From Hyphomonas atlantica corrig. (GTDB lineage: Bacteria > Pseudomonadota > Alphaproteobacteria > Caulobacterales > Hyphomonadaceae), in the NCBI RefSeq assembly GCF_000682715.1, contig NZ_AWFH01000062.1, positions 1 through 64,000 of the forward strand: a stretch of DNA of 64,000 nucleotides. The letters run 5' to 3'. Every line of letters starts with the position of its first letter. Position 1 is the first letter of the stretch. The translations under genes and the position numbers were made by a program. The notes under the pieces are model-generated. The model was not told the DNA's origin. It did no database searches and saw only the letters and a program-made list of their open reading frames with translations. This document shows, piece by piece, positions 1 to 8,716 of this stretch.

Positions 1-31
1 CATCCGGGGCGGCCTTTTTTCTTGGGGGGCG
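1..31. terminator. Right arm of a probable bidirectional terminator cut by the window edge
   Basis: A GC-rich arm (CCGGGGCGGCC) is followed directly by a T-rich run on the plus strand, the usual form of the 3' half of an intrinsic terminator. The left arm would lie before base 1, so the hairpin cannot be verified. It sits just past the stop codon of the minus-strand gene that ends at 32 and could serve that gene as well as one to the left. Confidence 0.35.
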
Positions 32-574
32 TTAGTCCAGTTTGATTTCCGTGCCTTTGGGGCCGCCCTCTTCGACTTCGACCCCAAATGTCTCGAGGAA
101 ACGGCAGACCATCATGTAGTATCCGATCAGCAAGACGAGTTCTTCCAGTAGCTCGGCTCCGAAATGTTTGAGGACCGGTTTCAGTGCTCCATCGGAGGGA
201 TGTGGATGGGTAACGAGATGGTCAGTGAAGGTCAGGGCGAGCTTCTGTTCGTGGCTGAGGCCCTCGGAGGATGGGCCCGCTTTGACGGCCTCGATCAAAT
301 CTGCGTCCATGCCAACGGCAAGCCCGATCGCTTCGTGCTGAGTGGTTTCGTACTTCGCATGAGAGAGATAACCGACCCGAAGAATTACGCATTCGCGCGT
401 CACCGGATCCAGTTTGCCATTCTGAAGAAAAGCTGTGCCCATGCCGACGAAGGGCTTCAACAGGTGAGGAGCATGCGACAACATTCGGAAGATATTGAGC
501 GGCGCAAGCTTCTCCAACTGCAATTTTGTGTCTTCCGGGAGCGCTTCGGCTTCGGGATAGGGAATGCGGGTCAC
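32..574 (-). CDS. Carboxymuconolactone decarboxylase / AhpD-like family protein
   Basis: This 180-residue protein has the all-helical CMD/AhpD fold signature: a central segment RECVILRVGYLSHAKYE followed by TQHEAIGLAVGM. The redox CxxC of true AhpD peroxidase partners is absent, so an alkylhydroperoxidase role is unlikely; the HAKYETTQHE segment is closer to the carboxymuconolactone decarboxylase type. The substrate cannot be told from sequence, and no aromatic catabolism genes lie nearby. It is transcribed away from the tRNA-Trp gene and stands alone at the window edge. The ATG start at 574 has an AGGAG-like sequence just upstream on its strand. The family is fairly sure, the function is not. 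Confidence 0.8.
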   Translation of the reverse strand: MTRIPYPEAEALPEDTKLQLEKLAPLNIFRMLSHAPHLLKPFVGMGTAFLQNGKLDPVTRECVILRVGYLSHAKYETTQHEAIGLAVGMDADLIEAVKAGPSSEGLSHEQKLALTFTDHLVTHPHPSDGALKPVLKHFGAELLEELVLLIGYYMMVCRFLETFGVEVEEGGPKGTEIKLD

Positions 575-647
575 AGTTTTTCTCCTGAGGCTGAACCTCT
601 AGTCTTGCGGCATGTCTTCAATTGAGGCAAACCGCTGTTTCGCCTGA

Positions 648-723
648 AGGGGTATAGCTCAGTTGGTAGAGCATCGGTCTCCAAAACCGAGGGTCGCGGG
701 TTCGAGTCCTGCTGCCCCTGCCA
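648..723 (+). tRNA. tRNA-Trp (anticodon CCA)
   Basis: The cloverleaf folds by eye. A 7-bp acceptor stem AGGGGTA pairs with TGCCCCT (one G-T pair), the D stem is GCTC/GAGC, the anticodon stem is TCGGT/ACCGA with loop CTCCAAA (anticodon CCA), and the T stem GCGGG/CCTGC encloses TTCGAGT. The discriminator G and CCA tail are encoded. In many proteobacteria tRNA-Trp precedes secE-nusG; here the next gene is an alpha-glucosidase. Confidence 0.97.
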
Positions 724-831
724 GGCGTCTTCCAGTTCACCGTCATGATTGGTCGTCCACAAGCGGGCGCTGATTGCTTATTTTTGATGCCATGCGATTG
801 TTGATGGGCAATGCATGATTTGGACGGGAAC

Positions 832-2448
832 ATGACACAGCGATCACCGAGATCTTTCGATCAGCCTTGGTGGAAGGGTGCCGTTCTCTATCAAATTTAT
901 CCGCGTTCGTATCAGGATACGACCGGAAACGGGGTTGGTGACCTGTCCGGCATTACCAGCCGGTTGGAACATGTTGCGTCCCTTGGCGTGGATGGGATCT
1001 GGATATCGCCCTTCTTCACATCGCCGATGAAGGATTTTGGGTACGATGTCGCCGATTATTGCAACATCGATCCTGTCTTCGGCTCCCTTGCCGATTTCGA
1101 TCGCCTTTTGGACAAGGCGCACCGATTAGGCCTCAAGGTCATCATAGATCAGGTATACGCCCACACGTCGGACGCGCACGCGTGGTTCGCGGAAAGCAGG
1201 CAGGACCGATCAAATGACCGATCGGACTGGTATGTGTGGCGAGACCCAAAGCCTGATGGTAGTCCGCCCAACAATTGGCAGGCGGTGTTTGGCGGGCCTT
1301 CATGGACCTGGGATGCGCGTCGACAGCAATATTACATGCACAATTTCCTGCCGAGCCAGCCGCAGCTCAATCTGCACAATGCGAGCGTTCAGGGGGCGTT
1401 GCTGGAAGTGATGCGGTTCTGGCTTGATCGCGGGGTTGATGGATTCAGGCTGGACGCCCTTAATTTCGCGCTGTTTGATCCAGAGTTTCGAGATAATCCA
1501 CCGAAACAGCGCAGACCCGATGTGATATCGCGTCCCTTCGATCTGCAGGAGCACATATACAACCAATCCCATCCCGACTTGCCCGCATTCCTGCGCCGCT
1601 TGCGGTCATTGATGGATGAGTATGGCGACATCTTTTCTGTGGCAGAAGTTCCTGGAACGGATCCGCTGGAAGAGATGCGGGCCTACACGGCTGGAGAGGC
1701 GCATTTGCATTCCGCCTACAATTTCGATTTCCTCTACGCTGGAAATCTGACGGCAGAGATATTCGCGCGTTCACAGCGCAATTGGCTGGGCAGTGCAGGG
1801 GAAGGCTGGCCGTCCTGGGCTTTCTCAAATCATGACGCACCGCGCTGCATCAGTCGCTGGCTGAGCGAGGCGGATATCAATGTCCGCGCAAAGCTTACCA
1901 ACGCGCTCCTTTATTGCATGCGGGGCAATCCAATTCTGTATCAGGGAGAAGAGTTGGGGCTGCCGCAGGCTGTTATAGCCTTTGAAGACCTGCAAGACCC
2001 TGAAGCGATTGCGAACTGGCCTCGAACCCTGGGACGTGATGGCGCGCGTACGCCAATGCCGTGGAATGGTGATTCCGCGAATTGCGGGTTCAGCAGCTCG
2101 AAGCCATGGCTGCCCATCGGGCAAGGGCATGGTGAACGTGCGGTGGCCGTCCAGGAAGCGCAGGCCGATTCTGTGCTCAACTTCACGCGCATGCTGGCAA
2201 AGGTTCGTTCAGAGTCGCCAGCGTTGCGCATCGGCGATATTCGAATCGATGTGGCCGAAGGCGATATTCTGGTTTTCCGGCGGAGCATCGAAAGTGAGAC
2301 CGTAGAATGCGTGTTTAATCTGGGGCCCGCTGAGCAGGACAGTTCTGTCTCACTCGCTGAACCGGAAGACGTTTTGTTCGCTGTCGGAATGCAGGGTTCA
2401 AGCCTAGGGGGCTTGCCGCCGTTTTCGTGTCGTGTGTCTCGAATCTAG
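832..2448 (+). CDS. GH13 alpha-glucosidase
   Basis: A retaining glycoside hydrolase family 13 enzyme (538 residues) expected to split alpha-1,4-glucosidic bonds in maltose-type sugars and release glucose for the Entner-Doudoroff genes downstream. The (beta/alpha)8 motifs are complete: region I IIDQVYAH (D106), nucleophile in GFRLDAL (D208), acid/base in SVAEV (E272) and FSNHD (D335). Region I has Ala where the wider family has Asn (VxNH); replacements here occur in proteobacterial oligo-alpha-glucosidases. No signal peptide is seen, so it is probably cytoplasmic. I chose ATG 832 because family homology begins soon after; an in-frame ATG at 811 would add seven residues. Its last four bases overlap the convergent LacI-type gene, a likely regulator. 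Exact sugar specificity is not determinable. Confidence 0.9.
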   Translation: MTQRSPRSFDQPWWKGAVLYQIYPRSYQDTTGNGVGDLSGITSRLEHVASLGVDGIWISPFFTSPMKDFGYDVADYCNIDPVFGSLADFDRLLDKAHRLGLKVIIDQVYAHTSDAHAWFAESRQDRSNDRSDWYVWRDPKPDGSPPNNWQAVFGGPSWTWDARRQQYYMHNFLPSQPQLNLHNASVQGALLEVMRFWLDRGVDGFRLDALNFALFDPEFRDNPPKQRRPDVISRPFDLQEHIYNQSHPDLPAFLRRLRSLMDEYGDIFSVAEVPGTDPLEEMRAYTAGEAHLHSAYNFDFLYAGNLTAEIFARSQRNWLGSAGEGWPSWAFSNHDAPRCISRWLSEADINVRAKLTNALLYCMRGNPILYQGEELGLPQAVIAFEDLQDPEAIANWPRTLGRDGARTPMPWNGDSANCGFSSSKPWLPIGQGHGERAVAVQEAQADSVLNFTRMLAKVRSESPALRIGDIRIDVAEGDILVFRRSIESETVECVFNLGPAEQDSSVSLAEPEDVLFAVGMQGSSLGGLPPFSCRVSRI

Positions 2449-3461
2449 TTGAGTCCGCAGGATTCCCTCACGATCAGGTCGGTCGGTAGCCGTTCGGACC
2501 TCATGGCGCCGTTTTCGCCGGTGGCGATCAGCTTTGCGACCATGACCCGTCCCGCGCGTGTCGGATCCTGTGAAATTGTCGTTAGCGACGGGTGTCCATA
2601 GGCTGACAGTTGCAGGTCGTCGTATCCGACAACTGAAACGTCAGACGGAACCTTGAGTCCCTCTCGGGTCAGGCAGCGAATGGCCGCCATCGCAATCAGA
2701 TCATTACCGGCGACGACCGCGTCGAAGGGAATGCCGCGTTCGAGCAGACTGGTGATCGCGGCCTCTGATGACTCCACGTCAAATCCTGCCTGGAGAGTGA
2801 GGTCGGGGTCCACTTCAAGATCGGCACGACGATGCGCGGCAACGTATCCTTCGTAGCGTTGATTGATTTCCGTGTTTGATGTGTCGCCGACAAATGCAAG
2901 GCGCCGTCGACCGAGATTAATTAGGTGAGTCGTCGCCTTGTTCCCGCCGCCAATATTGTCTGAACCGATCGAACAGTACTTTTGTCCTGGAATCTCCGCG
3001 CCCCAGACGATGAAACGTTTTTCAGTTTCGGCGAGTCGATTGAAGCGCTCGTGCAGGAAGCTTTGCCCCAGGAAAATGACTCCCTCCGCGCGATTGGCCG
3101 TCATGATTGAAGCAAGATCATCCTGGTTTTTTGGTGTCAGGTAAGAGATCAACACGTCGCATCCTGCTGAGCGGCCCGCCTCGCTCAAGCCACCAATCAG
3201 TTCCTGAAAGAACGGATCCGACACTTCGGTCTGGCGACCGGCAAGCGTTGGGACGACAACTGCAATGGTCGCAGCAGCGCCTGACATGAGGGCGGGCATG
3301 GATGGCCGGAAATTGTAATTGTGATCGCGAGCAATCTTCCAGACCCGGCGCTTTGTCTCATCATTCACGGCTGGACTGTTGTTCAGTGCGCGCGATACCG
3401 TTGCGATTGAGACGCCCGCAATGGCGGCCAAATCTTCCAACCGCGTTCTAGAGCTGGACAT
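2445..3461 (-). CDS. LacI-family transcriptional regulator
   Basis: A 338-residue repressor-type protein. An N-terminal LacI helix-turn-helix (LEDLAAIAGVSIATVSRALN, about residues 8-27) with the usual hinge is followed by a periplasmic-binding-protein-like sugar-sensing domain, including VVGYDDLQLSAYGHPSLTTI near the C-terminus. I start at MSSSRTRL (ATG 3461); an upstream ATG at 3506 would add a basic tail not expected in the family. It is convergent with the alpha-glucosidase and divergent from zwf, so control of glucoside use and the Entner-Doudoroff operon is the natural inference. A palindrome lies 33-42 bases before its start codon, which would suit autoregulation. The effector sugar is unknown. 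Confidence 0.92.
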   Translation of the reverse strand: MSSSRTRLEDLAAIAGVSIATVSRALNNSPAVNDETKRRVWKIARDHNYNFRPSMPALMSGAAATIAVVVPTLAGRQTEVSDPFFQELIGGLSEAGRSAGCDVLISYLTPKNQDDLASIMTANRAEGVIFLGQSFLHERFNRLAETEKRFIVWGAEIPGQKYCSIGSDNIGGGNKATTHLINLGRRRLAFVGDTSNTEINQRYEGYVAAHRRADLEVDPDLTLQAGFDVESSEAAITSLLERGIPFDAVVAGNDLIAMAAIRCLTREGLKVPSDVSVVGYDDLQLSAYGHPSLTTISQDPTRAGRVMVAKLIATGENGAMRSERLPTDLIVRESCGLN

Positions 3462-3493
3462 CCTATGCTTCCTCCGCTTATGAACCCCGTAAA

Positions 3494-3503
3494 ACAACGT
3501 TGT
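3494..3503. promoter_or_regulatory. Candidate LacI-type operator ACAACGTTGT
   Basis: A perfect 10-bp palindrome with the central CG step typical of LacI-family operators. The right flank (TGTCA) extends it toward TGACAACG-CGTTGTCA, but the left flank does not match. It lies in the 274-bp gap between the LacI-type gene and zwf, close to the regulator's start. Assignment is inference. Confidence 0.4.
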
Positions 3504-3544
3504 CACAAGTTATGGTGTATCGTCCATACCTGTGGTTGCGAACG

Positions 3545-3559
3545 CTGCAAATTTTGCAG
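3545..3559. promoter_or_regulatory. Perfect 7-1-7 palindrome CTGCAAATTTTGCAG
   Basis: Both 7-base arms match exactly around a single central T. It lies between the divergent LacI-type gene and zwf, about 180 bases before the zwf start, and could be a second operator or the site of another regulator. There is no T tract and little stem beyond 7 bp, so a terminator is unlikely. Confidence 0.4.
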
Positions 3560-3590
3560 TGAATGGTATCTGCCGGGGAGGCATGGACAA

Positions 3591-3689
3591 ATGACTGTCA
3601 AATCTGTTCGCCAATTCACGCATATGGCTCGCTGGGCCGTAAAGAAGGCCGGGGATACTGGAAACTTCTCGCGAACTGTACGTAGATGA
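3591..3689 (+). CDS. Possible 32-codon leader ORF upstream of zwf
   Basis: An ATG frame of 32 codons begins nine bases after a strong GGGGAGG ribosome-binding sequence (3575-3581) and ends 46 bases before zwf. The peptide is basic, starts MTVKSVRQFTHMARW and matches no family I recognise. It may be a leader peptide, a tiny protein, or chance. Its position in the transcribed leader of the Entner-Doudoroff operon is the only contextual support. Confidence 0.2.
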   Translation: MTVKSVRQFTHMARWAVKKAGDTGNFSRTVRR

Positions 3690-3735
3690 CGCTAGCCCGC
3701 CCCGCATTTTTTCCGACTATTGTGGAGACTGCCTG

Positions 3736-5205
3736 ATGGCAAAGTTCATACCCGTCGATCCATTCGACATCGTTATTTTTGGTGGAACAGGAGATTTGTC
3801 TCGGCGCAAATTGTTGCCGGCGCTGTTTCATCGCTGGCTTGATGGTCAGATTCCTGAAACCAGCTGCATCGTCGGAACCGCGCGTAGCGAGATGGATACA
3901 AAGGCCTATCGCCAGATGGCGAAAGAGGCGTGCGAGGCGGCATCAGGAGATAATTGGGATTCTAAGGAGTGGGCCAGGTTCGAGAAGCTGATCCACTATG
4001 TTTCAATCGATGCAACTCAGGAAGATGCGGACTGGGCGACGCTGAAATCGTTCCTCACTCTGGATGACGCGCGTCCGTGTGTTTTCTATCTCGCCACATC
4101 GCCCCGCCTGTATGTCCAGATTTGTGAGGCGTTGGGCAAGGCCGGGCTGGCCGAGGAAAACATGCGTGTCGTTCTCGAAAAACCCATCGGGACAGATCTT
4201 GAATCCGCCAAGGCGATTAATGATGGCGTCGCCAAGGTTTACGCAGAACGGCAGGTGTTCCGTATCGACCATTATCTTGGCAAGGAGACGGTGCAGAACC
4301 TGATGGTTCTCCGATTTGCCAATATGCTGTTCGAGCCGATCTGGTCGCGCAACTATGTTGATCACGTCCAGATCACAGTTGCGGAAGATTTGGGGCTTGA
4401 AGGGCGCGCGGACTATTATGACAAGTCCGGCGCACTGCGTGACATGGTGCAAAACCATATGCTGCAGCTGTTATGCCTCACCGCCATGGAGCCGCCCAAC
4501 AAGCTCGAAGATGATGATGTGCGTACCGAGAAGATCAAGGTACTAAGCGCGCTTGTGCCGATCTCCGGAGATTCTGCCAAAAAGCTGACGGTGCGGGGGC
4601 AGTACAAGGCTGGTGTAAAAGACGGAAAGCCAGTGAAAGGCTATCTTGATGAACTCAGCTCGGATGCTGACAGCGCGACTGAGACTTTTGTGGCTATCAA
4701 GGCAAGCATTGATAATTGGCGCTGGTCTGGTGTGCCGTTTTACCTGCGCACAGGCAAACGCATGTCCCACCGGCATTCGGACATCGTCATTCAGTTCAAG
4801 CCGACCCCGCATTCGATCTTTGGGGAGGGCTATGAAAGCGCCAACCGCCTGGTCATTCGTCTTCAACCTGATGAGGGTGTCAGACTGTTCGTGCAGATCA
4901 AGGAGCCGGGCCCAGGTGGCCTGCGGGTAAAGTCTCTTCCCCTCAACTTGTCGTATGCTGAGAGTTTTACCGTCCGGTATCCGGATGCGTATGAGCGGCT
5001 TCTGATGGATGTGGTTCGCGGCAACCTGTCTTTGTTCATGCGAAAGGATGAAGTCGAGGCGGCTTGGACCTGGGTCGATGGATTGATCGAAGCCTGGGAG
5101 CAATCGGGTGACAGGCCTGAGAACTATTCTGCAGGATCGGACGGTCCACTCGCGGCGGCAATGATGATGGACCGCGATGGGCGGGCTTGGTGGGAGGGAT
5201 CGTGA
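3736..5205 (+). CDS. zwf: Glucose-6-phosphate 1-dehydrogenase
   Basis: Oxidises glucose-6-phosphate to 6-phosphogluconolactone with NADP+ or NAD+, the first step of the Entner-Doudoroff branch. The 489 residues match the family length. The N-terminal dinucleotide motif is FGGTGDLS (around residues 15-22), and the active-site signature RIDHYLGKE places D178, H179 and K183 as the expected catalytic and substrate-binding residues. A GGAG ribosome-binding site lies at 3724-3727. This is the first gene of zwf-pgl-edd-glk-eda; its stop overlaps the pgl start by one base (TGATG), showing translational coupling. The palindromes upstream suggest control by the divergent LacI-type protein. Confidence 0.98.
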   Translation: MAKFIPVDPFDIVIFGGTGDLSRRKLLPALFHRWLDGQIPETSCIVGTARSEMDTKAYRQMAKEACEAASGDNWDSKEWARFEKLIHYVSIDATQEDADWATLKSFLTLDDARPCVFYLATSPRLYVQICEALGKAGLAEENMRVVLEKPIGTDLESAKAINDGVAKVYAERQVFRIDHYLGKETVQNLMVLRFANMLFEPIWSRNYVDHVQITVAEDLGLEGRADYYDKSGALRDMVQNHMLQLLCLTAMEPPNKLEDDDVRTEKIKVLSALVPISGDSAKKLTVRGQYKAGVKDGKPVKGYLDELSSDADSATETFVAIKASIDNWRWSGVPFYLRTGKRMSHRHSDIVIQFKPTPHSIFGEGYESANRLVIRLQPDEGVRLFVQIKEPGPGGLRVKSLPLNLSYAESFTVRYPDAYERLLMDVVRGNLSLFMRKDEVEAAWTWVDGLIEAWEQSGDRPENYSAGSDGPLAAAMMMDRDGRAWWEGS

Positions 5206-5915
5206 TGAGTCTCTCGCATGAGTTCCTGTCGTTCAATAGCCGTGAAGAGGCGACGCAATTTGCAACGCGTTTTATTCAGGGTGGGCTTACAAAAGCGCTT
5301 GAATCCAAGGCGACTGCTTCTCTCATGGTATCTGGCGGATCGACACCTGGCGGTGTGTTTGATGCGCTGACCGAAACCGGGCTGGATTGGTCGCGCGTGA
5401 TTGTCGGTCTGGTGGACGAGCGGTGGGTGAACCCGGAGGACGAAGCGTCGAATGAGCGTCTGGTCAGAAATCGGCTGTTAAAGGGTCAGGCAGGCGCGGC
5501 CGGCTTCCTTCCGATGAAAACACTGGGTGACGCACCGCAAACTGCCGTGGAGGATAGACATCGCGCATATGGCCCTCATTGTGAGCCTGCGGACGTCGTA
5601 CTTCTGGGGATGGGAGAGGACGGACACACAGCCAGTTGGTTTCCAAACTCTGGTGGAGTGGCAGAAGCACTTGAAAGCAGTGCGGTGATCGCCGCGATCA
5701 ATGCGGAGGGGTGCCCGGTCGCGGGCAATCATACGCAGCGCATGACCCTCACTGGTCGCGCAGTAACGGAAGCGGCATCCGCTATCCTTCTGATTTTCGG
5801 CGCTTCAAAAAAAGATGTGTACGATAAAGCCTTGTCTTCACCGGTAGAGGAAATGCCGGTTCGGCACGCAATCGACAAGCTAGGGCCGCGCCTGACGGTC
5901 GTATGGGCAGCATGA
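5205..5915 (+). CDS. pgl: 6-phosphogluconolactonase
   Basis: Hydrolyses 6-phosphogluconolactone to 6-phosphogluconate. The 236-residue protein has the family blocks SGGSTPGGVFDAL, VDERWV and LLGMGEDGHTASWFP, the last containing the conserved GEDGHTAS substrate-binding segment. I start at MSLSHEFL (ATG 5205), which shares a base with the zwf stop, rather than at the in-frame ATG 5187 inside zwf. The 3' end overlaps edd. It sits in pathway order between zwf and edd. Confidence 0.97.
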   Translation: MSLSHEFLSFNSREEATQFATRFIQGGLTKALESKATASLMVSGGSTPGGVFDALTETGLDWSRVIVGLVDERWVNPEDEASNERLVRNRLLKGQAGAAGFLPMKTLGDAPQTAVEDRHRAYGPHCEPADVVLLGMGEDGHTASWFPNSGGVAEALESSAVIAAINAEGCPVAGNHTQRMTLTGRAVTEAASAILLIFGASKKDVYDKALSSPVEEMPVRHAIDKLGPRLTVVWAA

Positions 5916-7747
5916 TGACAAAAATGAATCCACGCATAGTTGAAATAACAGAACGTATCCGGGAGCGGTCTCGGGATTCGCGGCAAGCTTACCTGGAAAT
6001 GATCCGTGGTCGACGACCATCAGATTTTGCCCGTCGCCGTATGTCTGAAAGCAGTCTTGCGCATGCATCTGCTGGGTGCGCTGTCATTGAAAAAACCCAG
6101 ATACTGGGTGCAGGCTGGCCCAATATCGGCATTATTACTGCGTACAACGACATGTTGTCAGCTCATGCGCCGTATCAGGACTATCCCGAGATCATTCGAA
6201 ATGCTGCGCGAGAGGTGAACGCCATTGCGCAGGTTGCGGGTGGCGTGCCCGCGATGTGTGACGGGGTTACACAAGGCTTCACGGGTATGGAGCTTTCGTT
6301 GTTCTCCCGAGATGTTATCGCGATGGCATCGGCAATCGGGCTTAGCCATGATGTGTTCGATGGCGCGATGCATTTGGGCGTGTGCGACAAGATTGTTCCG
6401 GGTCTGGTGATTGCTGCGTTGCGGTTTGGGTGGATTCCTTCCATTTTCGTGCCGGCCGGCCCGATGCCATCCGGTCTTCCCAATCCGGAGAAGCAACGTG
6501 TCCGGCAACTCTTTGCGGAAGGCAAGGTCGGTCGTGACGCGCTTTTGAAGGCGGAGTCTGAAAGTTACCACACCCAGGGCACTTGCACGTTCTACGGAAC
6601 CGCGAACTCAAATCAGATGCTCATGGAAGTGATGGGCTTCCATCTGCCGGGCGCGGCGTTTGCAAATCCAGGTACGCCAGTTCGCGAAGCGCTGACACGC
6701 GCAGCAACACAAAGAATTGCGATGCTTCACGCGCAAGGTGACGCGTACCTTCCCGCTGGCGAGATGGTAGACGAGCGCTCGGTTGTGAATGCTGTGGTGG
6801 GGCTGATGGCTACGGGTGGATCCACCAATCACGCTCTTCACCTTCCTGCTATGGCAGCGGCGGCGGGCATTATTCTGACGCTTGAGGATTTTGCCGACAT
6901 CAGCGCGGTGACACCTCTGTTGGCGCGTGTCTACCCGAATGGACCGGCAGACGTGAACCATTTTCACGCTGCAGGCGGCATGGGCTTTCTGGTGCGCGAG
7001 TTGCTGGCAGCAGGTCTTATGGACGGCAGTGCAATGGGCGTCGCGGGGCCGATCTCGGAATACGGGGTTGAGCCATACTTGAACGATGGCGTACTTTCCT
7101 GGAGGCTGGCACCTGAAGAAAGTGCGAATACCGATATACTTCGTCCGGTATCAGATCCTTTCTCGAAGGATGGCGGGCTGCGCATGATGGACGGGCCGAT
7201 TGGTCTGGGCGTCAGCAAGGTGTCAGCCGTCAAGCCAGAGCATCGCGTTGTCGAGGCGCCCGCAATCGTCTTTGATTCCCAGGAAGCCTTGAAGGCCGCG
7301 TTTGATGCGGGACAGCTTGAGCGTGATTTTATCGCAATCGTTCGCTTTCAGGGGCCCGCGGCAAATGGAATGCCAGAGCTGCACACGCTGACACCGCCTC
7401 TTGCTGTGCTGCAAGACCGTGGGTTCAAGGTCGCGCTTGTCACCGATGGCCGAATGTCTGGCGCAAGCGGCAAGGTGCCATCTGCAATTCATGTCAGCCC
7501 CGAAGGCTCTCGCGGTGGGCCAATCGCGAAAGTGCGCGACGGAGACGTGATCGTCTTCGATGCGGAACGGGGCGTATTGGATATCAAGGTTGATCCGGTT
7601 GAATTCGAGGCGCGCTCTGCTGACGAGTATCGCCCGAACGATAGCGGCATGGGCCTGGGGAGAGAGATGTTCACATACTTCCGGGAATTGGCCGGGCCTG
7701 CAGCCAATGGTGCGAGTCACTTCAAATTTTCCGGCCGGGGAGACTGA
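5915..7747 (+). CDS. edd: Phosphogluconate dehydratase
   Basis: Converts 6-phosphogluconate to 2-keto-3-deoxy-6-phosphogluconate (KDPG), the committed Entner-Doudoroff step. This IlvD/Edd-family Fe-S dehydratase has 610 residues from ATG 5915; ATGs at 5903, 5912 and 5924 are alternatives, and overlap with the pgl stop favours 5912 or 5915. Family features include [12 protein letters not shown] with a cluster cysteine, [12 protein letters not shown] with another, [13 protein letters not shown] with the third, the GGSTNH segment, and the C-terminal [14 protein letters not shown]. Three cysteines in these positions fit a [4Fe-4S] enzyme. The spacing to glk is three bases. Confidence 0.97.
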   Translation: MTKMNPRIVEITERIRERSRDSRQAYLEMIRGRRPSDFARRRMSESSLAHASAGCAVIEKTQILGAGWPNIGIITAYNDMLSAHAPYQDYPEIIRNAAREVNAIAQVAGGVPAMCDGVTQGFTGMELSLFSRDVIAMASAIGLSHDVFDGAMHLGVCDKIVPGLVIAALRFGWIPSIFVPAGPMPSGLPNPEKQRVRQLFAEGKVGRDALLKAESESYHTQGTCTFYGTANSNQMLMEVMGFHLPGAAFANPGTPVREALTRAATQRIAMLHAQGDAYLPAGEMVDERSVVNAVVGLMATGGSTNHALHLPAMAAAAGIILTLEDFADISAVTPLLARVYPNGPADVNHFHAAGGMGFLVRELLAAGLMDGSAMGVAGPISEYGVEPYLNDGVLSWRLAPEESANTDILRPVSDPFSKDGGLRMMDGPIGLGVSKVSAVKPEHRVVEAPAIVFDSQEALKAAFDAGQLERDFIAIVRFQGPAANGMPELHTLTPPLAVLQDRGFKVALVTDGRMSGASGKVPSAIHVSPEGSRGGPIAKVRDGDVIVFDAERGVLDIKVDPVEFEARSADEYRPNDSGMGLGREMFTYFRELAGPAANGASHFKFSGRGD

Positions 7748-7750
7748 CGT

Positions 7751-8716
7751 ATGGGTGACCGGGTATTGGTCGGGGATGTTGGGGGAACCAATGTCAGGTT
7801 CGCGCTCGCCAAACGGGCCGACGGAAAGATTGAAATAGAAGAGTTTGCGAAATTGGCCGGCGACAATTTCGATACTTTCGACGCCGCGCTGCAGCAATAT
7901 TTCGACGATACCGGTCTAACCCCGAAGCAGGCGTGCTTTGCAATGGCGGGGCCAGTGCAGGGCGGAGAAGTGGAGCTTACCAACCGGAACTGGCAGGTGT
8001 CCGCAAAACGCCTGTGCGACCGATTTGAATTTGATGATGTTCAGATCATCAATGATTTCACAGCAATGGCACGTTCTGTGCCGGAACACTCCCCTGACTA
8101 TTTCGAGGAAGTGCTGACCGGCGAAGAGAAGCCCGATCTGCCGGTAATCGTCGCTGGGCCAGGGACTGGGTTTGGCGTGGCCACACTATTTCCGCTTGGT
8201 GATGACGCTTGGCGTGTCTTGACGGGCGAGGGTGGTCACATCGCCTACGCTCCCCGAGACACGCTCGAATTCGACGTTGCGAGCGTGCTGATGCGTGATC
8301 AGGGCTACGTGTCAAATGAACTGGTCGCTTCAGGCATGGGGCTCGAATACGTCCATAGTGCGTTCTGCGAAGTGTTCGGACGCGACATGGAAGACGTGTC
8401 CCCGGAAGACATGCGAAAGCGAGCGGATGCCGGGGATGAAATGTTCGACCAACTCATAGCAATGCGCGCCAAAGCTGTGATGGGTGCAGTAGGAGACTTG
8501 GCCCTGGCGAACGGCGCGCTTGGAGGCATTGTGCTTGCTGGCGGCGTGACGGAGAGAATTGTCGATTATCTCCGGCGACCGGAGGCGATAGCGCGATTCA
8601 GGGAACGGGGCCCCATGTCTGGTTACCTTGCGAATTGTCCAGTACGCCTTATGCACGATCCCGAAGCGCCACTGATTGGTGCGGCAGCCTATTATGCTCA
8701 GGAGATGCAGACATGA
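7751..8716 (+). CDS. glk: Glucokinase
   Basis: Phosphorylates free glucose with ATP to feed zwf. The 321-residue protein is of the bacterial Glk type (ROK-unrelated): N-terminal phosphate motif GDVGGTNVRFAL, then a GPGTGFGVA loop and EGGH segment that bind glucose, and a C-terminal GGIVLAGGVTERI. Its stop codon overlaps the eda start (ATGA at 8713). A glucokinase inside the Entner-Doudoroff operon is common in alphaproteobacteria and implies that glucose arrives unphosphorylated, for example from the alpha-glucosidase upstream, rather than through a PTS. Confidence 0.97.
   Translation: MGDRVLVGDVGGTNVRFALAKRADGKIEIEEFAKLAGDNFDTFDAALQQYFDDTGLTPKQACFAMAGPVQGGEVELTNRNWQVSAKRLCDRFEFDDVQIINDFTAMARSVPEHSPDYFEEVLTGEEKPDLPVIVAGPGTGFGVATLFPLGDDAWRVLTGEGGHIAYAPRDTLEFDVASVLMRDQGYVSNELVASGMGLEYVHSAFCEVFGRDMEDVSPEDMRKRADAGDEMFDQLIAMRAKAVMGAVGDLALANGALGGIVLAGGVTERIVDYLRRPEAIARFRERGPMSGYLANCPVRLMHDPEAPLIGAAAYYAQEMQT

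Noticed and set aside
164-625. A 153-codon plus-strand frame across the CMD-family gene
   Set aside because: It is antisense to a gene with recognisable family motifs and shows no motif itself.
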